In this document: positions 1-9,762 of the stretch, one piece after another
Layout of the letters: every line of letters begins with the position of its first letter
How positions within the stretch are numbered: position 1 is the stretch's first letter
Assembly: GCF_017948675.1 (NCBI RefSeq)
Contig: NZ_JAGFBU010000004.1
Location: 310,001 to 374,000, forward strand
Length of the DNA stretch: 64,000 nucleotides
Direction of reading: 5' to 3'
From: Flavobacterium flabelliforme
GTDB lineage: Bacteria > Bacteroidota > Bacteroidia > Flavobacteriales > Flavobacteriaceae
Position numbers and translations under genes: made by a program
Notes under the pieces: model-generated
What the model saw: the letters and a program-made list of their open reading frames with translations, nothing else
Databases searched by the model: none
Told to the model about the DNA's origin: nothing

Positions 1-764
1 TTTTGTTGGAGTAGAATTATCTTTAAGAGGTGTTTTTGCCAGGCACTATTTAGATTAGATACGGTTGGTGTGATAGCATCCGACAACGGAAAATAAGCAT
101 CAATACCTATATAATCTAGTTCTTTCCAAAAAGGAATTTTTTCAAAATCATCCCAATTCGCGGCATAAGTTATTTTCCCCTTATATACTTTTCTGATTTT
201 ACTAATTAAATCAAACCAAAATTTAGGCCGTTTTGCTATTGGATTTCCAAGTTCTGTGCCAAAGCAAAAAAGAGCTACATTTTCTTTTTGAGCTAATTCA
301 GCAAATTCAATTATATATTTTTCATAATTTTCTTCCCATTTTTGCCATTCATTTTCTGTTGAAAAGTCTAAATTACCAGTATATAAGCCATTTTTAATCC
401 AAAGATGAGGCTTTAGCATCACTTGTATTTGATATTGATGTGATTTTTTAATAGTTTCTGCTATTCCTTCAGAAGTTTCTCCCCACCATTGTTTACTGTG
501 ATTATAAGAAACGGTGGCTTGACTTAAATTGACAAATGCATAAGGAATAAGTGAAATGTAATTGACATTATTTTGTGTTAAGGCTTCAAAGGTTTCATTT
601 TTTAGTTCACTTATGGGAGCAACTAAATTCATTCCCCTGAATTCTATATTTGTTTTCGAATTGGTTTTCGAATTAGTTTTGTTTTCACTTTTATAAAAAG
701 AATAGCAAATGACCAAAAGAGGTAAAATGATACAAAGTTTAAGTATGATTTTTTTTAACTTCAT
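1..764 (-). CDS. Glycoside hydrolase family 113-like lipoprotein/secreted enzyme, C-terminus outside window
   Basis: The minus-strand frame opens with ATG at 764 and runs off the window start, so about 254 residues are visible and the C-terminus is missing. A Lys-rich start plus a hydrophobic stretch (ILKLCIILPLLVICYSF) indicates a signal peptide or membrane anchor, followed by a Ser/Asn/Lys linker with a short repeat (NSKT twice). The TIM-barrel-like body has FRGMN near the start, MLKPHLWI, and CFGTEL, whose Glu fits the acid/base residue of GH113 beta-mannanases; YAANWDDF follows. Family assignment is from motif recognition only. It lies 55 nt upstream of a mannosyltransferase-like gene cluster on the same strand, so a role in mannan or mannosylated glycan handling is inferred. 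Confidence 0.75.
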   Translation of the reverse strand, partial: MKLKKIILKLCIILPLLVICYSFYKSENKTNSKTNSKTNIEFRGMNLVAPISELKNETFEALTQNNVNYISLIPYAFVNLSQATVSYNHSKQWWGETSEGIAETIKKSHQYQIQVMLKPHLWIKNGLYTGNLDFSTENEWQKWEENYEKYIIEFAELAQKENVALFCFGTELGNPIAKRPKFWFDLISKIRKVYKGKITYAANWDDFEKIPFWKELDYIGIDAYFPLSDAITPTVSNLNSAWQKHLLKIILLQQ

Positions 765-819
765 AATGTTCAATTTTTAAAAAATAAATTACAGAATAAA
801 ATAGTTAAAACTGAAAAAG

Positions 820-2163
820 TTAAGATGTAGTCAATTGAGATTTATTATTTAATTTAATCCATTTCTCATAGAAAAGTAAACTAAAAACAGCGATGTATTC
901 GATAGCAATTAACCAATAATTCTCTGAAAAAACAGCATTAGAATACGCACTATAACTTAAAATGATGGTAAAACTCCACAGGAACGGATATTTATAGGAC
1001 GTAAAAGTAGCTATTAAAATAAGGTTAATAACATACCATGGATGCACGGTTGTTGCCATAAAAAAGTAAACAGACAATACTATTAGCATTGTATGAAGCA
1101 ATTCAATACTGCTTTTGTTTTTTTCTTTAAAACTTTGGTAAGCAATATAAAGAATAATAAAAATAGGAATAATTTTTCCAACGGTATGAATGATATTGTA
1201 TCCTTTAATCCAAAAACCAATTTCGCGAATAATATAATACACGCTAGCATTAAATTCAAAATTAGTAAACCAAAGTCCAATAGTTTCACTGTAATTATGA
1301 ATTAATTGTCTTGAAAGAAAAGGGAGAAACAAAATAATAGTGACTCCAATCACTAATGCGTAAAAAGAAACAGCTTTTTTCCAACCTAATTTTTTTAAGA
1401 ATAAAGGAAGTAATAGGAGTGGCAATAACTTTACCGAAATCGAAAATCCTAATACTACAGCAGCAGTTTTCCATTTGTTTTTTTCTAAGAGGTAAAGAGA
1501 CCATATAAAAAAGAATAGCATTACTCCTTCAAAATGTAAATTTCCAGACAGTTCTACAAGTACCAGAGGATTTAGAATATACCAAAAAACACGATTTTTT
1601 TCTAAGCCTAATCGAGCTAATAATTTTCCTCCAAAATATAATGTTCCTAGATCTGCAGCAATAATTATTACACGCATCATAATAACAGTTCCTAAAACAG
1701 ATTGTAAACCCAAAAAGCTTGCTATTGCAAATAAAAATTGATTTACAGGAGGATAATTAGAATAATGTTGCGCACTTAAACTGCCCATTCCTTCATACAA
1801 AACATTCGCATTTGGAATGCTAAAGCTGTTTTCTTTAATAAGGTCTTGCGGTAAATGTAAATAAGGGCTTATATTTTGTAAGATGAGATTTCCATCCCAT
1901 ATAAAACGGTAATAATCTTGGGATAAGTTGGGTAAAGCGACCAAAAAAAGCAAACGAAATAGTATTGCTGTTACAATTAGAAAAACAAAATTATCTTTTT
2001 GAAGTTTAACGATGTAATAAAAACAAACAAACAAAAAAGTAAAAGAAACTATTAAATTTATAAATTCATTTCTTTTTAAGAAATAAGCAATGTACAAGTA
2101 AAGTAATATACTTAGAAGTACAAACAAGTATGTCTTTACTTTATTTGATATTACAAAACTCAT
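820..2163 (-). CDS. Integral membrane polyprenol-phosphate-dependent mannosyltransferase-like protein (GT87/DUF2029-like)
   Basis: A 447 aa protein with about ten or more hydrophobic segments throughout. After the first TM segments there is a short charged loop with [10 protein letters not shown], fitting the acidic catalytic loop of GT-C fold glycosyltransferases, and HPWYV appears near residue 370. GT-C enzymes use lipid-linked sugars on the outer face of the inner membrane. The start codon overlaps the stop of the upstream glycosyltransferase by 4 nt, indicating translational coupling. With the 229 aa polyprenol-phosphate glycosyltransferase two genes upstream supplying the lipid-linked donor, a mannosyl transfer role is plausible but the sugar is not proven. 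Confidence 0.75.
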   Translation of the reverse strand: MSFVISNKVKTYLFVLLSILLYLYIAYFLKRNEFINLIVSFTFLFVCFYYIVKLQKDNFVFLIVTAILFRLLFLVALPNLSQDYYRFIWDGNLILQNISPYLHLPQDLIKENSFSIPNANVLYEGMGSLSAQHYSNYPPVNQFLFAIASFLGLQSVLGTVIMMRVIIIAADLGTLYFGGKLLARLGLEKNRVFWYILNPLVLVELSGNLHFEGVMLFFFIWSLYLLEKNKWKTAAVVLGFSISVKLLPLLLLPLFLKKLGWKKAVSFYALVIGVTIILFLPFLSRQLIHNYSETIGLWFTNFEFNASVYYIIREIGFWIKGYNIIHTVGKIIPIFIILYIAYQSFKEKNKSSIELLHTMLIVLSVYFFMATTVHPWYVINLILIATFTSYKYPFLWSFTIILSYSAYSNAVFSENYWLIAIEYIAVFSLLFYEKWIKLNNKSQLTTS

Positions 2164-3641
2164 CTATTTGTTTGTAATGATTTTACAAACACAAAAGCAA
2201 AACCTAGAAAAAGCATTAGATGGATCGCTATTAAACTGTAATCTTTTAATACAAATGCACTGTAAATAGCAAACAAGAAGTAAAGTACTAATCCTCCTTC
2301 AACAAAAATATTTTTTGAAATGGTTTTAGTGAGATATGTGTTTTGTTTCCATTTTTCTTTAAGGCCTTCAATATTTAATTTTGGAGTTCTTACAAATTCA
2401 CTTTTTTTGCCCCATAAGCCTTCGAGTACAGCGATGGTATTGTGAAATGAAAAACCCATTGCAATAGTGTAAAAAGTAAGGAATAAAGAAATGTATTTAA
2501 AAAAGTTTTTAAAACCGCCACCATGTATGTTTTTATAAGTGGTCCAATAGCTAATAAAAAACAGAATAGAAGTTATGATGAAAAAGATAAGTATATCAAA
2601 TACTTTTTCAAATACAGGAAATTCATTTTTAATGTATAGCATTGGTACACTTAACATTGCCATTGTAAAAATAGCTAAAAACATGGTACTATTTAGCAAG
2701 TGTAAAATACCATGTGCTTTAGTTTTAAATCCAATAGATTTTGAGGCAATTACTCTTCTGGCATTTTTACTAAAATTTTCAGCGCCACCTTTATTCCATC
2801 TAAATTGTTGTGAACGAGCAGCACTAATTATCGCGGGTAATTCTGCTGGTGTAACTACATTTTCTAAGTATTTGAATTCCCAATTTTTCAACTGCGCTCT
2901 ATAACTTAAATCGAGATCTTCAGTAAGGGTATCGCTTTCCCAATTGCCTGCATCTATAATGCATTTCTTTCTCCAAACACCTGCTGTTCCATTAAAATTT
3001 ATGAAATGTAGTTTTGAATTACGACCCACTTGTTCTAATGTAAAATGTGCATCTAAGGCAAAAGCTTGAATCTTTGTTAATATAGAGTAATCCCGATTTA
3101 AATGCCCCCAACGTGTTTGAACAACACCAATTTTGGGATTTTTAAAATAAGGAATAGTTTGGTAAAGCCAGTCTTTTTGTGGTACAAAATCAGCATCGAA
3201 AATAGCTATAAATTCTCCTTTAGCATATTGTAAACCTTCTTTTAATGCTCCTGCTTTATATCCTTTTCTATCAGTGCGTGTAATGTGTTTTATATCTAAA
3301 CCAGTAGCAAAAAGTTTGTTAACTAAAGCTTTAGTTTCTATAATACTATCGTCTGTACTATCATCTAATACTTGAATTTCTAAAAGTCCTCTTGGATAAT
3401 CTATTTGAGAAATGGTATTTAATAATCGCTCAATTACGTATTTTTCGTTATAAATTGGAAGCTGAATGGTTACTGATGGAATTTCAGATTGTAGAGAAAG
3501 ATCAAATTGTAAAGATTGGTCTTCCTTTTTTTTACTTTTCAAATAGTTCAAAAGTAAATTGAATTGGGCTAAACTATATAAAAATAAAAGAAAAATTGCT
3601 AGGCTGTATAAAATTACAACAATATAAGAAAGTAGTAGCAT
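2160..3641 (-). CDS. Cellulose-synthase-like family 2 glycosyltransferase
   Basis: A 493 aa processive-type GT2. An N-terminal TM (residues 5-28) is followed by the GT-A domain with DDSTDD (93-98), DAD (149-151), TED (240-242) and QQFRW (278-282), which together are the D, DxD, TED and QxxRW set of cellulose synthase-like enzymes. Three to four C-terminal TM segments follow. This arrangement is typical of bacterial CESA-like or mannan-synthase-like enzymes using nucleotide sugars at the inner membrane. It is 28 nt downstream of the 229 aa GT2 and overlaps the next gene by 4 nt, so the three glycosyltransferases form one operon. The polymer made cannot be read from sequence. Confidence 0.85.
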   Translation of the reverse strand: MLLLSYIVVILYSLAIFLLFLYSLAQFNLLLNYLKSKKKEDQSLQFDLSLQSEIPSVTIQLPIYNEKYVIERLLNTISQIDYPRGLLEIQVLDDSTDDSIIETKALVNKLFATGLDIKHITRTDRKGYKAGALKEGLQYAKGEFIAIFDADFVPQKDWLYQTIPYFKNPKIGVVQTRWGHLNRDYSILTKIQAFALDAHFTLEQVGRNSKLHFINFNGTAGVWRKKCIIDAGNWESDTLTEDLDLSYRAQLKNWEFKYLENVVTPAELPAIISAARSQQFRWNKGGAENFSKNARRVIASKSIGFKTKAHGILHLLNSTMFLAIFTMAMLSVPMLYIKNEFPVFEKVFDILIFFIITSILFFISYWTTYKNIHGGGFKNFFKYISLFLTFYTIAMGFSFHNTIAVLEGLWGKKSEFVRTPKLNIEGLKEKWKQNTYLTKTISKNIFVEGGLVLYFLFAIYSAFVLKDYSLIAIHLMLFLGFAFVFVKSLQTNR

Positions 3642-3669
3642 GTTATTATTTTACCATTTATGGAAGAAT

Positions 3670-4359
3670 TTATTTAAAGGTATATTTAAAAATCCATCCT
3701 ATTATTTTTATTCCTGCCATAACGGTTCCTTTTAAAGTACCTGAAACTTTTGAAACACCAATTCTGTTTTTATACCGAACGGGAATTTCTAAATAGGACA
3801 TTTTTTGTTTTAAAACTTTAAGTTGCATTTCTACGGTCCAACCATAAGTTTTGTCCTCCATATTTAATGCTACTAATTTTGAATATTTAATAGCTCTAAA
3901 AGGACCTAAATCCGTGTAAGTAGCTTTAAAAAACAGCTTCATTAAAGTAGTTGCTAACCAATTTCCAAAAATTTGCTGAGGAGTCATTGCATGTTTTTCA
4001 CGCAAGTTTTTTACTCTGGCGCCAATAACAAAATCAATGTTATTCTCAATAATTGGAGTGGTAAGTTTAATTAATTCTTCTGGATAATCAGAGTAATCAC
4101 CGTCAAGGAAAACTATGATATCAGGCTTTATTGGTTGATTTGAAATGTATTCAAGTCCTTTCAAACAAGCATATCCGTAGCCCATTCTGTTTTCGGTTAG
4201 CACTGTAGCACCAGCGTTAGTTGCTACAAGAACTGTGTTATCAGTAGAATTATTGCTAATTACGATGACTTCGGAAACAAAACTTGGTATTTCACCAATT
4301 ACATTTGCTATCGCTTTTTCCTCATTGTAAGCAGGAATAATTACTTTTATTATATTCAT
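3670..4359 (-). CDS. Family 2 glycosyltransferase, polyprenyl-phosphate sugar transferase type (DPM1/Ppm1-like)
   Basis: A 229 aa soluble GT2 with the N-terminal VIIPAYNEE motif, NNSTDNT, and FLDGDYSD, the metal-binding DxD region. It lacks C-terminal TM helices, like the short dolichol-phosphate-mannose synthases. It is expected to transfer a sugar from a nucleotide donor to a polyprenyl phosphate at the cytoplasmic membrane face. Position as first glycosyltransferase of a three-gene operon containing a GT-C membrane enzyme supports supply of a lipid-linked donor to that enzyme. The particular sugar is inferred as mannose or glucose only from family tendency. Confidence 0.8.
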   Translation of the reverse strand: MNIIKVIIPAYNEEKAIANVIGEIPSFVSEVIVISNNSTDNTVLVATNAGATVLTENRMGYGYACLKGLEYISNQPIKPDIIVFLDGDYSDYPEELIKLTTPIIENNIDFVIGARVKNLREKHAMTPQQIFGNWLATTLMKLFFKATYTDLGPFRAIKYSKLVALNMEDKTYGWTVEMQLKVLKQKMSYLEIPVRYKNRIGVSKVSGTLKGTVMAGIKIIGWIFKYTFK

Positions 4360-4369
4360 TTTTTATTTA

Positions 4370-4759
4370 TCACGGATTGTCTCTCTGATAACTTGAGATA
4401 GAATTCCATTCATTCGTTTTAATTCCTGCATTGTATCGGGCGGCTTTTATGATTTTTCCATTCGTGTAAAAAATACAAAGCCCTTCGGGGAGATTATTTT
4501 TGAATTCGACTTTCTTTTGGATTTTTCCATTGGTGTTGTAAATCAACCACCATTTGGTTTTTTTATCATCCGCATAATGCCCTTCTTCTTTTTTTATGCC
4601 ATTCTCGTAATAATAAAACCAATAATCAACTTTCTTATTATCAGAAAGCCATCCTTCTGACTTCATATTTCCGTTTTCATAATAATTTTTGAAATACGTT
4701 TTTTGACCAGAAACGGGTAAAACATAAAATAAAATTAATATGAAAACGGATTTAATCAT
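4370..4759 (-). CDS. YwqK/MORN-repeat-like exported protein
   Basis: A 129 aa protein with a short signal peptide (residues 1-18, ending VSGQ). The rest consists of about four repeats of roughly 23 residues with the core YENGxxKxEG or TNGKI, for example YYENGNMKSEG and YYENGIKKEEG. This is the MORN-variant repeat of the YwqK family. Despite the family nickname 'antitoxin component', no toxin partner is next to it. It lies 10 nt upstream of the glycosyltransferase genes on the same strand and 43 nt downstream of a DUF547 gene. Function unknown. Confidence 0.7.
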   Translation of the reverse strand: MIKSVFILILFYVLPVSGQKTYFKNYYENGNMKSEGWLSDNKKVDYWFYYYENGIKKEEGHYADDKKTKWWLIYNTNGKIQKKVEFKNNLPEGLCIFYTNGKIIKAARYNAGIKTNEWNSISSYQRDNP

Positions 4760-4802
4760 TTTTTATCAAGTATTAGTCTAGCAAAGGCTATTTTTTTAGA
4801 TA

Positions 4803-5522
4803 TTATTTTTGGTTCAAAGACCAATCAAAATTATATGTTTTTACTGTAAACTTACTATCTAGTTTTTTTTCTAAAAAGATGTTTATAAAATCGATTTCGT
4901 TAAAATAGTTTACTGCGAAATCTTTTTTATACCATTCAAATATTTTTGGTAACTCCACTACTTTTTGTTCCTTCTTAACTATTACGTAGTTTTTAGAGTT
5001 AATTACAAACGTCGCTCTTTGTTTTATTTGTTCATCAATTCTTAATGGCATATAAGCGGTATCCAATAAAGGAGCTCCACCATTTGCTGCACTAGATAAT
5101 GTAAAGTGTATTGCTGGATCAAAAAACAAGTCTCTTAATATGATGTTTTCTATATCATCAAGTGTCAAATCTTGATTACCTACAACAAAATTATTTTCGG
5201 TAAAGAAACCTGGTATTTTTTCTACAGAAGTAATAGGATATACATCAATTACTCCTTTTATTACTTGAAGATTATATACGTTAATCCAAAATGCTTTTGC
5301 TAATTTTTTATCGCTAAATTTAGTATCAAGTTTTTGAATGTTACTTAATATGTATATCAACTCGCCAGGGCTTTTTTTAATAGTTTCATAGTCAACTTTT
5401 CCATCTTCAGTTACATTTTTCTTTAGAAACTCAGTTGCTTGCTCAAAAAATTGCTCGGTTGTTTGAGCTTGTGATAATAAGGGTAAGGCCAAAAAACAAA
5501 GCGCTAAAATAATTTTTTTCAT
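4803..5522 (-). CDS. DUF547 domain protein, exported, lacking the usual cysteine pair
   Basis: A 239 aa protein with a clear signal peptide (MKKIILALCFLALPLLSQAQ). The DUF547 domain carries AFWINVYNLQVI and a histidine in IHFTLSSAANGGAP. In the second DUF547 protein of this window (10935-11690) the equivalent stretch is HFAINCASFSCP, so here both cysteines are replaced. It sits 12 nt downstream of the polyferredoxin-like membrane gene and is probably cotranscribed with it. Biochemical role of DUF547 is not known to me; a redox or periplasmic metal-linked role is only suggested by the neighbours. Confidence 0.8.
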   Translation of the reverse strand: MKKIILALCFLALPLLSQAQTTEQFFEQATEFLKKNVTEDGKVDYETIKKSPGELIYILSNIQKLDTKFSDKKLAKAFWINVYNLQVIKGVIDVYPITSVEKIPGFFTENNFVVGNQDLTLDDIENIILRDLFFDPAIHFTLSSAANGGAPLLDTAYMPLRIDEQIKQRATFVINSKNYVIVKKEQKVVELPKIFEWYKKDFAVNYFNEIDFINIFLEKKLDSKFTVKTYNFDWSLNQK

Positions 5523-5534
5523 TTTAAAAATTTT

Positions 5535-7127
5535 CTATTTATTATTTATTAAATCTAGTAAATCAACATCATTTCCTAGTAAAATTTCATTAGCATTTAT
5601 TCTACCTGATACGGAGTTATTTTCTAATTTTAGAACGCCACGAGGGCAAACTGCCGAACATATGCCACAACCAACACAAGAAGAACGCACAATATTTTCT
5701 CCTTTTTGAGCGTAGCTACGCACATCAATTCCCATTTCGCAATAGGTAGAACAATTACCGCATGAAATACATTGTCCGCCATTTGTAGTAATTCTAAATC
5801 TCGAAAATAAGCGTTGTTGCAGTCCTAATATTGCAGCCATTGGACATCCAAAACGACACCAAACTCGATTGCCTAAAATAGGATAAAACCCAACTCCCAC
5901 GACACCACTAAATGCAGCTCCTATAGCAAAGCCGTACCATTCTCTCAATGAATTACTATCTAAAAACAGAATGTTTTGTTTTCCAGAAAAATAATTGAGC
6001 AGCAAAGATATAATAATTATAGCGACTAATGAAAGCATTGTATAAATCGCATCGGTATCCATATCTTTTCTTTTAAAAACATACAGTACAATTGTAAATA
6101 ATGCTAAGAAAATTACTATACCAAATATAAATTGATCTTTTGTAATAAAACTCATTTGAGGATTATCAGATAAAAATGTAAATATTACTGCGATTGTCAT
6201 AATAAATGAAAATACAAGAACACTGTGAATCATCCATCGTTCAATTTTCCATGATATTGTTGATTTACTTGACAAATGTCTAAAGCTATCACCAGCAGTT
6301 TCTGCGAGACCTCCGCAACCACAAACCCAAGAGCAATACCATCTTTTACCATAAAAATAGGTAAGGATAGGGGAGATGATAAAAATCATTGCTATACCAA
6401 AGATCAACATGAACATGCCTAAATTACCGCCTTCCAACATGCTTTTTAAGTGCCAATCATTAAAAAAATAATAGTTTAGTGGCCACATATTTTTTAAATC
6501 CTTAGCAAAATAAGCTTTTTCTGGATTCAGTTTTTCTAAAATTTCGGGAATTAAAAAAGCAAATCCTAATTGAAAAAACATTACTGATAAAGTACGCACT
6601 AATTGGTACTTATTATGTCTGTATTTTAAAATAAATTTATAACCTAACCCTAAAATAGCGACAGTATATAAAGTACCATAAACAAACCATTGAGTAGCCG
6701 CTTTTCCGTTTAAAATTAGACTTAGTGGATCAAAAAATGCAACAATTCCAGTATTTTTTCCACCTTCTTGATTAAGCCCTAAATACTGAGGGTACCAATA
6801 TAAAACAACATAAAATGAAGTTAACACAATACCAGTCATCCAAGCCAAAGTACCTTTGTTGGTAAAGTTTGTATGCCAAACGCCATTGTTTTTTATACCT
6901 GCTGGCTGATTGAGATAGGTTTTATTTGCATAAGTAATAACACCTACTAAAATTAAAGCTATAGCGGTAGCAAGCCAAATTTCTTTATTTGGAAAATTAA
7001 CATTAAATAATGATAGTACCAAAATAAATAAACCCAATATGCCTAAAGTAACACTTAATTTTTGCATGCCATTCATCTGCATATTTTCATGAGAAGCAAT
7101 CGATATATTTTCACCTATTTTAGTCAT
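5535..7127 (-). CDS. Membrane-bound 4Fe-4S polyferredoxin (NapH/NosR/CcoG-like)
   Basis: A 530 aa protein with multiple TM segments. A conserved cysteine-bearing loop reads WYCSWVCGCGGLAETAGD, a later one reads WCRFGCPMAA, and the C-terminus holds two ferredoxin motifs, CISCGNCSTYC and CVGCGICSAVCP. This combination is the NapH/NosR/RdxA-type electron-transfer membrane protein. The start overlaps the A-rich region just before the FAD oxidoreductase stop (2 nt gap), so the two form a likely electron-transfer pair: soluble flavoprotein passing electrons to a membrane iron-sulfur protein. The terminal acceptor is not apparent from this window. Confidence 0.85.
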   Translation of the reverse strand: MTKIGENISIASHENMQMNGMQKLSVTLGILGLFILVLSLFNVNFPNKEIWLATAIALILVGVITYANKTYLNQPAGIKNNGVWHTNFTNKGTLAWMTGIVLTSFYVVLYWYPQYLGLNQEGGKNTGIVAFFDPLSLILNGKAATQWFVYGTLYTVAILGLGYKFILKYRHNKYQLVRTLSVMFFQLGFAFLIPEILEKLNPEKAYFAKDLKNMWPLNYYFFNDWHLKSMLEGGNLGMFMLIFGIAMIFIISPILTYFYGKRWYCSWVCGCGGLAETAGDSFRHLSSKSTISWKIERWMIHSVLVFSFIMTIAVIFTFLSDNPQMSFITKDQFIFGIVIFLALFTIVLYVFKRKDMDTDAIYTMLSLVAIIIISLLLNYFSGKQNILFLDSNSLREWYGFAIGAAFSGVVGVGFYPILGNRVWCRFGCPMAAILGLQQRLFSRFRITTNGGQCISCGNCSTYCEMGIDVRSYAQKGENIVRSSCVGCGICSAVCPRGVLKLENNSVSGRINANEILLGNDVDLLDLINNK

Positions 7128-7129
7128 AA

Positions 7130-8425
7130 TTATGCGGTTTTAAAACTATCGAATTGTTTGTAAAATTGTTTTTGAATTTCTTTATGATGCGAAGTGAAAA
7201 ATTCCGGATCAAAATTAGCTTTAAGTAAATTTTCGATAACATATTCTACCGTTTTCTTTTCTGTCAAAACCTTATCAAAAAATTCATGACGCATTCGTAT
7301 ACCAAAAGTATTAATACCTAAGAAAGTGCGATTACTTTTATCAAAAGAAATTCGTATTGCTTTCTTTCCTTGCTGATGTTCCCAATAAAACTGTGCTTCG
7401 TATTCTTTAGGTTTAGCCAAAACCCAGCCGTAAGTTTGGTATTCTATATCTAGGAATTTAGCCGAATTGAACCAATTTCCTGGATTATATGCTGTGGGTA
7501 TTCCTGATAATGTTTGTGATAAAGTTTCTCCCATCATTCGACCCGTATACCAAACAGCCTCAACAACTGTTCTTTCTCCAATCGCAACACGTTGTTCAGC
7601 ACAATCACCAATTGCGTAAATGTCTTTTATATTTGTTTCTAAAAAACGATCTACTTTTATTCCTTTTCCTAATTCTATTCCTGAATTTTTTAAAAAATCA
7701 ATGTTTGGAGATACTCCTGCGGTCAAACCTACTATATCGCAAAGTATTATTTCTCCTTTATCCGTTACAACTCCTTTAGCATTTCCGCTTTCGTCTGAAA
7801 GAATTTCTACTAAATTGGTTTCTAATCTCAAATCAATATTATGTTCTACTATGTGACGGTTAATCATCTGACTTTCGTCAAAAGGTAAAATGCCTGCCCA
7901 AAAGGATTTTTCTCGAACAAGTAAAGTAACTTGTATGTCACGAGAGCGAAGCATTTCTGCTAATTCGATTCCTATTAAACCTCCTCCAACAATGACAGCT
8001 CGATTTGCATTTACAGACCACTTCTCTAATGATTCTAAATCTTTTTTATGATACAATCCGGTAACGCCTTTTAGTTCTTCGCCAGGCCAGCCAAATTTAT
8101 TAGGTTTTGATCCAGTTGCTAATACTAATTTGTCGTAGCTTATTTTTTTGTCGTTTGCCAAAATAATTTCTTTTGCAGAAGGAACAACCTGTATAACTTG
8201 CCCTAGTGTAAGTTCTATTTTGTTTTTTTTCCAAAAATCATTTTCATAAGGTTGTGTGTGCTCAAATTTCATGTGTCCCATGAAAACATACATTAACGCT
8301 GTTCGTGAAAAGAAAAACTCATTTTCATTTGATACAATTGTAATCTTTGATTCAGATTTCTTTCTGATATGTCGTGCAAGCGTGACTCCCGCAATTCCAT
8401 TTCCAATGATTACAATATGTTCCAT
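7130..8425 (-). CDS. NAD(P)/FAD-dependent oxidoreductase (pyridine nucleotide-disulfide reductase-like)
   Basis: A 431 aa flavoprotein with an N-terminal FAD motif GNGIAG (residues 7-12), a central NAD(P) motif VIVGGGLIGIELAE, and the second FAD motif YAIGDCAEQR. There is no CxxxxC redox disulfide, so it resembles the rubredoxin/ferredoxin reductase or nitrite reductase large-subunit N-terminal type rather than disulfide reductases. The first gene of the operon 8425-4803. It lies 2 nt from the 4Fe-4S membrane protein, indicating they act together. Electron donor NAD(P)H is known for the family; partner assignment is inference. Confidence 0.85.
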   Translation of the reverse strand: MEHIVIIGNGIAGVTLARHIRKKSESKITIVSNENEFFFSRTALMYVFMGHMKFEHTQPYENDFWKKNKIELTLGQVIQVVPSAKEIILANDKKISYDKLVLATGSKPNKFGWPGEELKGVTGLYHKKDLESLEKWSVNANRAVIVGGGLIGIELAEMLRSRDIQVTLLVREKSFWAGILPFDESQMINRHIVEHNIDLRLETNLVEILSDESGNAKGVVTDKGEIILCDIVGLTAGVSPNIDFLKNSGIELGKGIKVDRFLETNIKDIYAIGDCAEQRVAIGERTVVEAVWYTGRMMGETLSQTLSGIPTAYNPGNWFNSAKFLDIEYQTYGWVLAKPKEYEAQFYWEHQQGKKAIRISFDKSNRTFLGINTFGIRMRHEFFDKVLTEKKTVEYVIENLLKANFDPEFFTSHHKEIQKQFYKQFDSFKTA

Positions 8426-8736
8426 ATAAAATATTTGAGTATTCGATTACTGAAAAAATAATTTGTTAGCTGATTTAAAAGGATACTATTTTAATCATCA
8501 TTTTAAAAACCAATACTTTGAATCTACATCAATTTAATAAAATCAAATGTATTTTATAAATATTAATAGAATTACGTGCTTGTTTATCTGACCGCAAATA
8601 TAGTTTTAAGTTAAAACCATAATGATTAACAATTCATAAAATTTCAATTCTTTTTAGAAAAAAATATTAATTAGAAAGTACAATTATAATGGATTATAAA
8701 AACTAAAATCTTTATTTTTTTAGAAAGCAATAATTT
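8426..8736. other. Intergenic region without recognisable gene
   Basis: This AT-rich stretch upstream of the oxidoreductase operon contains no open frame worth calling. It must hold the promoter of the minus-strand operon starting at 8425, but I could not assign a convincing TTTG/TAnnTTTG pair. Confidence 0.5.
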
Positions 8737-8780
8737 AAAAGAAAACAGTTGCAATTATAAACTTGTAACTGTTTTCTTTT
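8737..8780 (-). terminator. Long hairpin terminator downstream of FAS1 gene
   Basis: Arms of 18 nt (AAAAGAAAACAGTT plus GCAA, and the complement ending CTGTTTTCTTTT) pair with one mismatch around an 8-nt loop. It begins 12 nt after the stop of the FAS1 gene. The T-rich flank on both sides allows bidirectional termination. Confidence 0.8.
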
Positions 8781-8791
8781 GTTTTATATTA

Positions 8792-9751
8792 TTATGGCAA
8801 TAAAACTTTGTCTATTACATGTACAATTCCGTTACTACATTGTATATCTGGAATAACCATATTAGCAGGAGTTGTAATTCCATTACTTTTTATAGTAAAA
8901 GTACCGTTTAAAAATGGGCTATATGTCAACGTTCCTCCACCTGCTGTAGCAACTGTAGTGCTAGTTTGTTCTGATGTAAATTTTCCACCTGCAATTGCAT
9001 GGTTTAATAAAACTTGTGCTAAAACTGATGCTGGTGCATTGGTAACATCCTGAACAGTTGCAAATCCCGCCGCTTTAAATGCTGCATCTGTTGGTGCATA
9101 AATAGTAAAGTTAGCATTTGGATCAGCTAAAACCGGTGCTAAACCCGACTTTACAACCGCTGCCACTAAAAAAGTAAGTTCAGGCGCTTTAAATACTTTA
9201 GCAGTTTGTAATAATATTGCAGATTGTACAATATCTACACCAGTAGCGATCATCACTTTATCTATAGCATGAACGGTACCATTACTAGCATTTACATTTG
9301 TCAATATTATTTTTGAACCGTTGATGTATAAATCTTTTCCTCTACTTATAAAACGTCTGTTAGGTCCTAAAGCAGATTTTGATGTGTTGCCAGTTATAAT
9401 TTGATTAGAAAGTAAATCCCCGTTAGAAACATGATACAGTAGGGTATTGGTCAAAAAACTATTTTGTAATCCTCCCAAAGTTCCTGCATCAACTAATCCT
9501 AGTCTTGCAAAAGCATCATTTGTAGGAGCGAAAACAGTGTAATGTCCAGAAGGATCATTAGGATTACGGTTGCTTAAAACTCCAACTACACCACCTTGTA
9601 CTGCAGCTCCTTCAAGTGTGCTAAAATTAGGATTAGCTACTGCAATTCCAGCAATACTAGGTGTTTCATCTTTGTACTCAGAATCACATGAAACTATAGA
9701 TAACATTAAAGCTACTGCGAAAAAAGCGTTTTTTATATTTGTATTTTTCAT
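8792..9751 (-). CDS. Lipoprotein with two fasciclin (FAS1) domains
   Basis: A 319 aa protein with a lipobox (signal peptide ending SIVSC) and two FAS1 domains at about residues 40-175 and 180-319. Each has the H1/H2 signatures: YTVFAPTNDAFARL and IHVIDKV-like, then FTIYAPTDAAFKAAG and NGIVHVIDKVLLP. FAS1 domains are extracellular adhesion modules; anchoring by lipid at the cell surface or periplasmic membrane is inferred. The gene is 11 nt downstream of the outer-membrane-barrel-like gene, so the two are probably cotranscribed. Confidence 0.9.
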   Translation of the reverse strand: MKNTNIKNAFFAVALMLSIVSCDSEYKDETPSIAGIAVANPNFSTLEGAAVQGGVVGVLSNRNPNDPSGHYTVFAPTNDAFARLGLVDAGTLGGLQNSFLTNTLLYHVSNGDLLSNQIITGNTSKSALGPNRRFISRGKDLYINGSKIILTNVNASNGTVHAIDKVMIATGVDIVQSAILLQTAKVFKAPELTFLVAAVVKSGLAPVLADPNANFTIYAPTDAAFKAAGFATVQDVTNAPASVLAQVLLNHAIAGGKFTSEQTSTTVATAGGGTLTYSPFLNGTFTIKSNGITTPANMVIPDIQCSNGIVHVIDKVLLP

Positions 9752-9762
9752 TTTATATTTTT

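Noticed and set aside
4370..4759. Toxin-antitoxin module at the YwqK-like gene
   Set aside because: No toxin-like neighbour exists; the 'antitoxin' label of YwqK proteins is a family name only.
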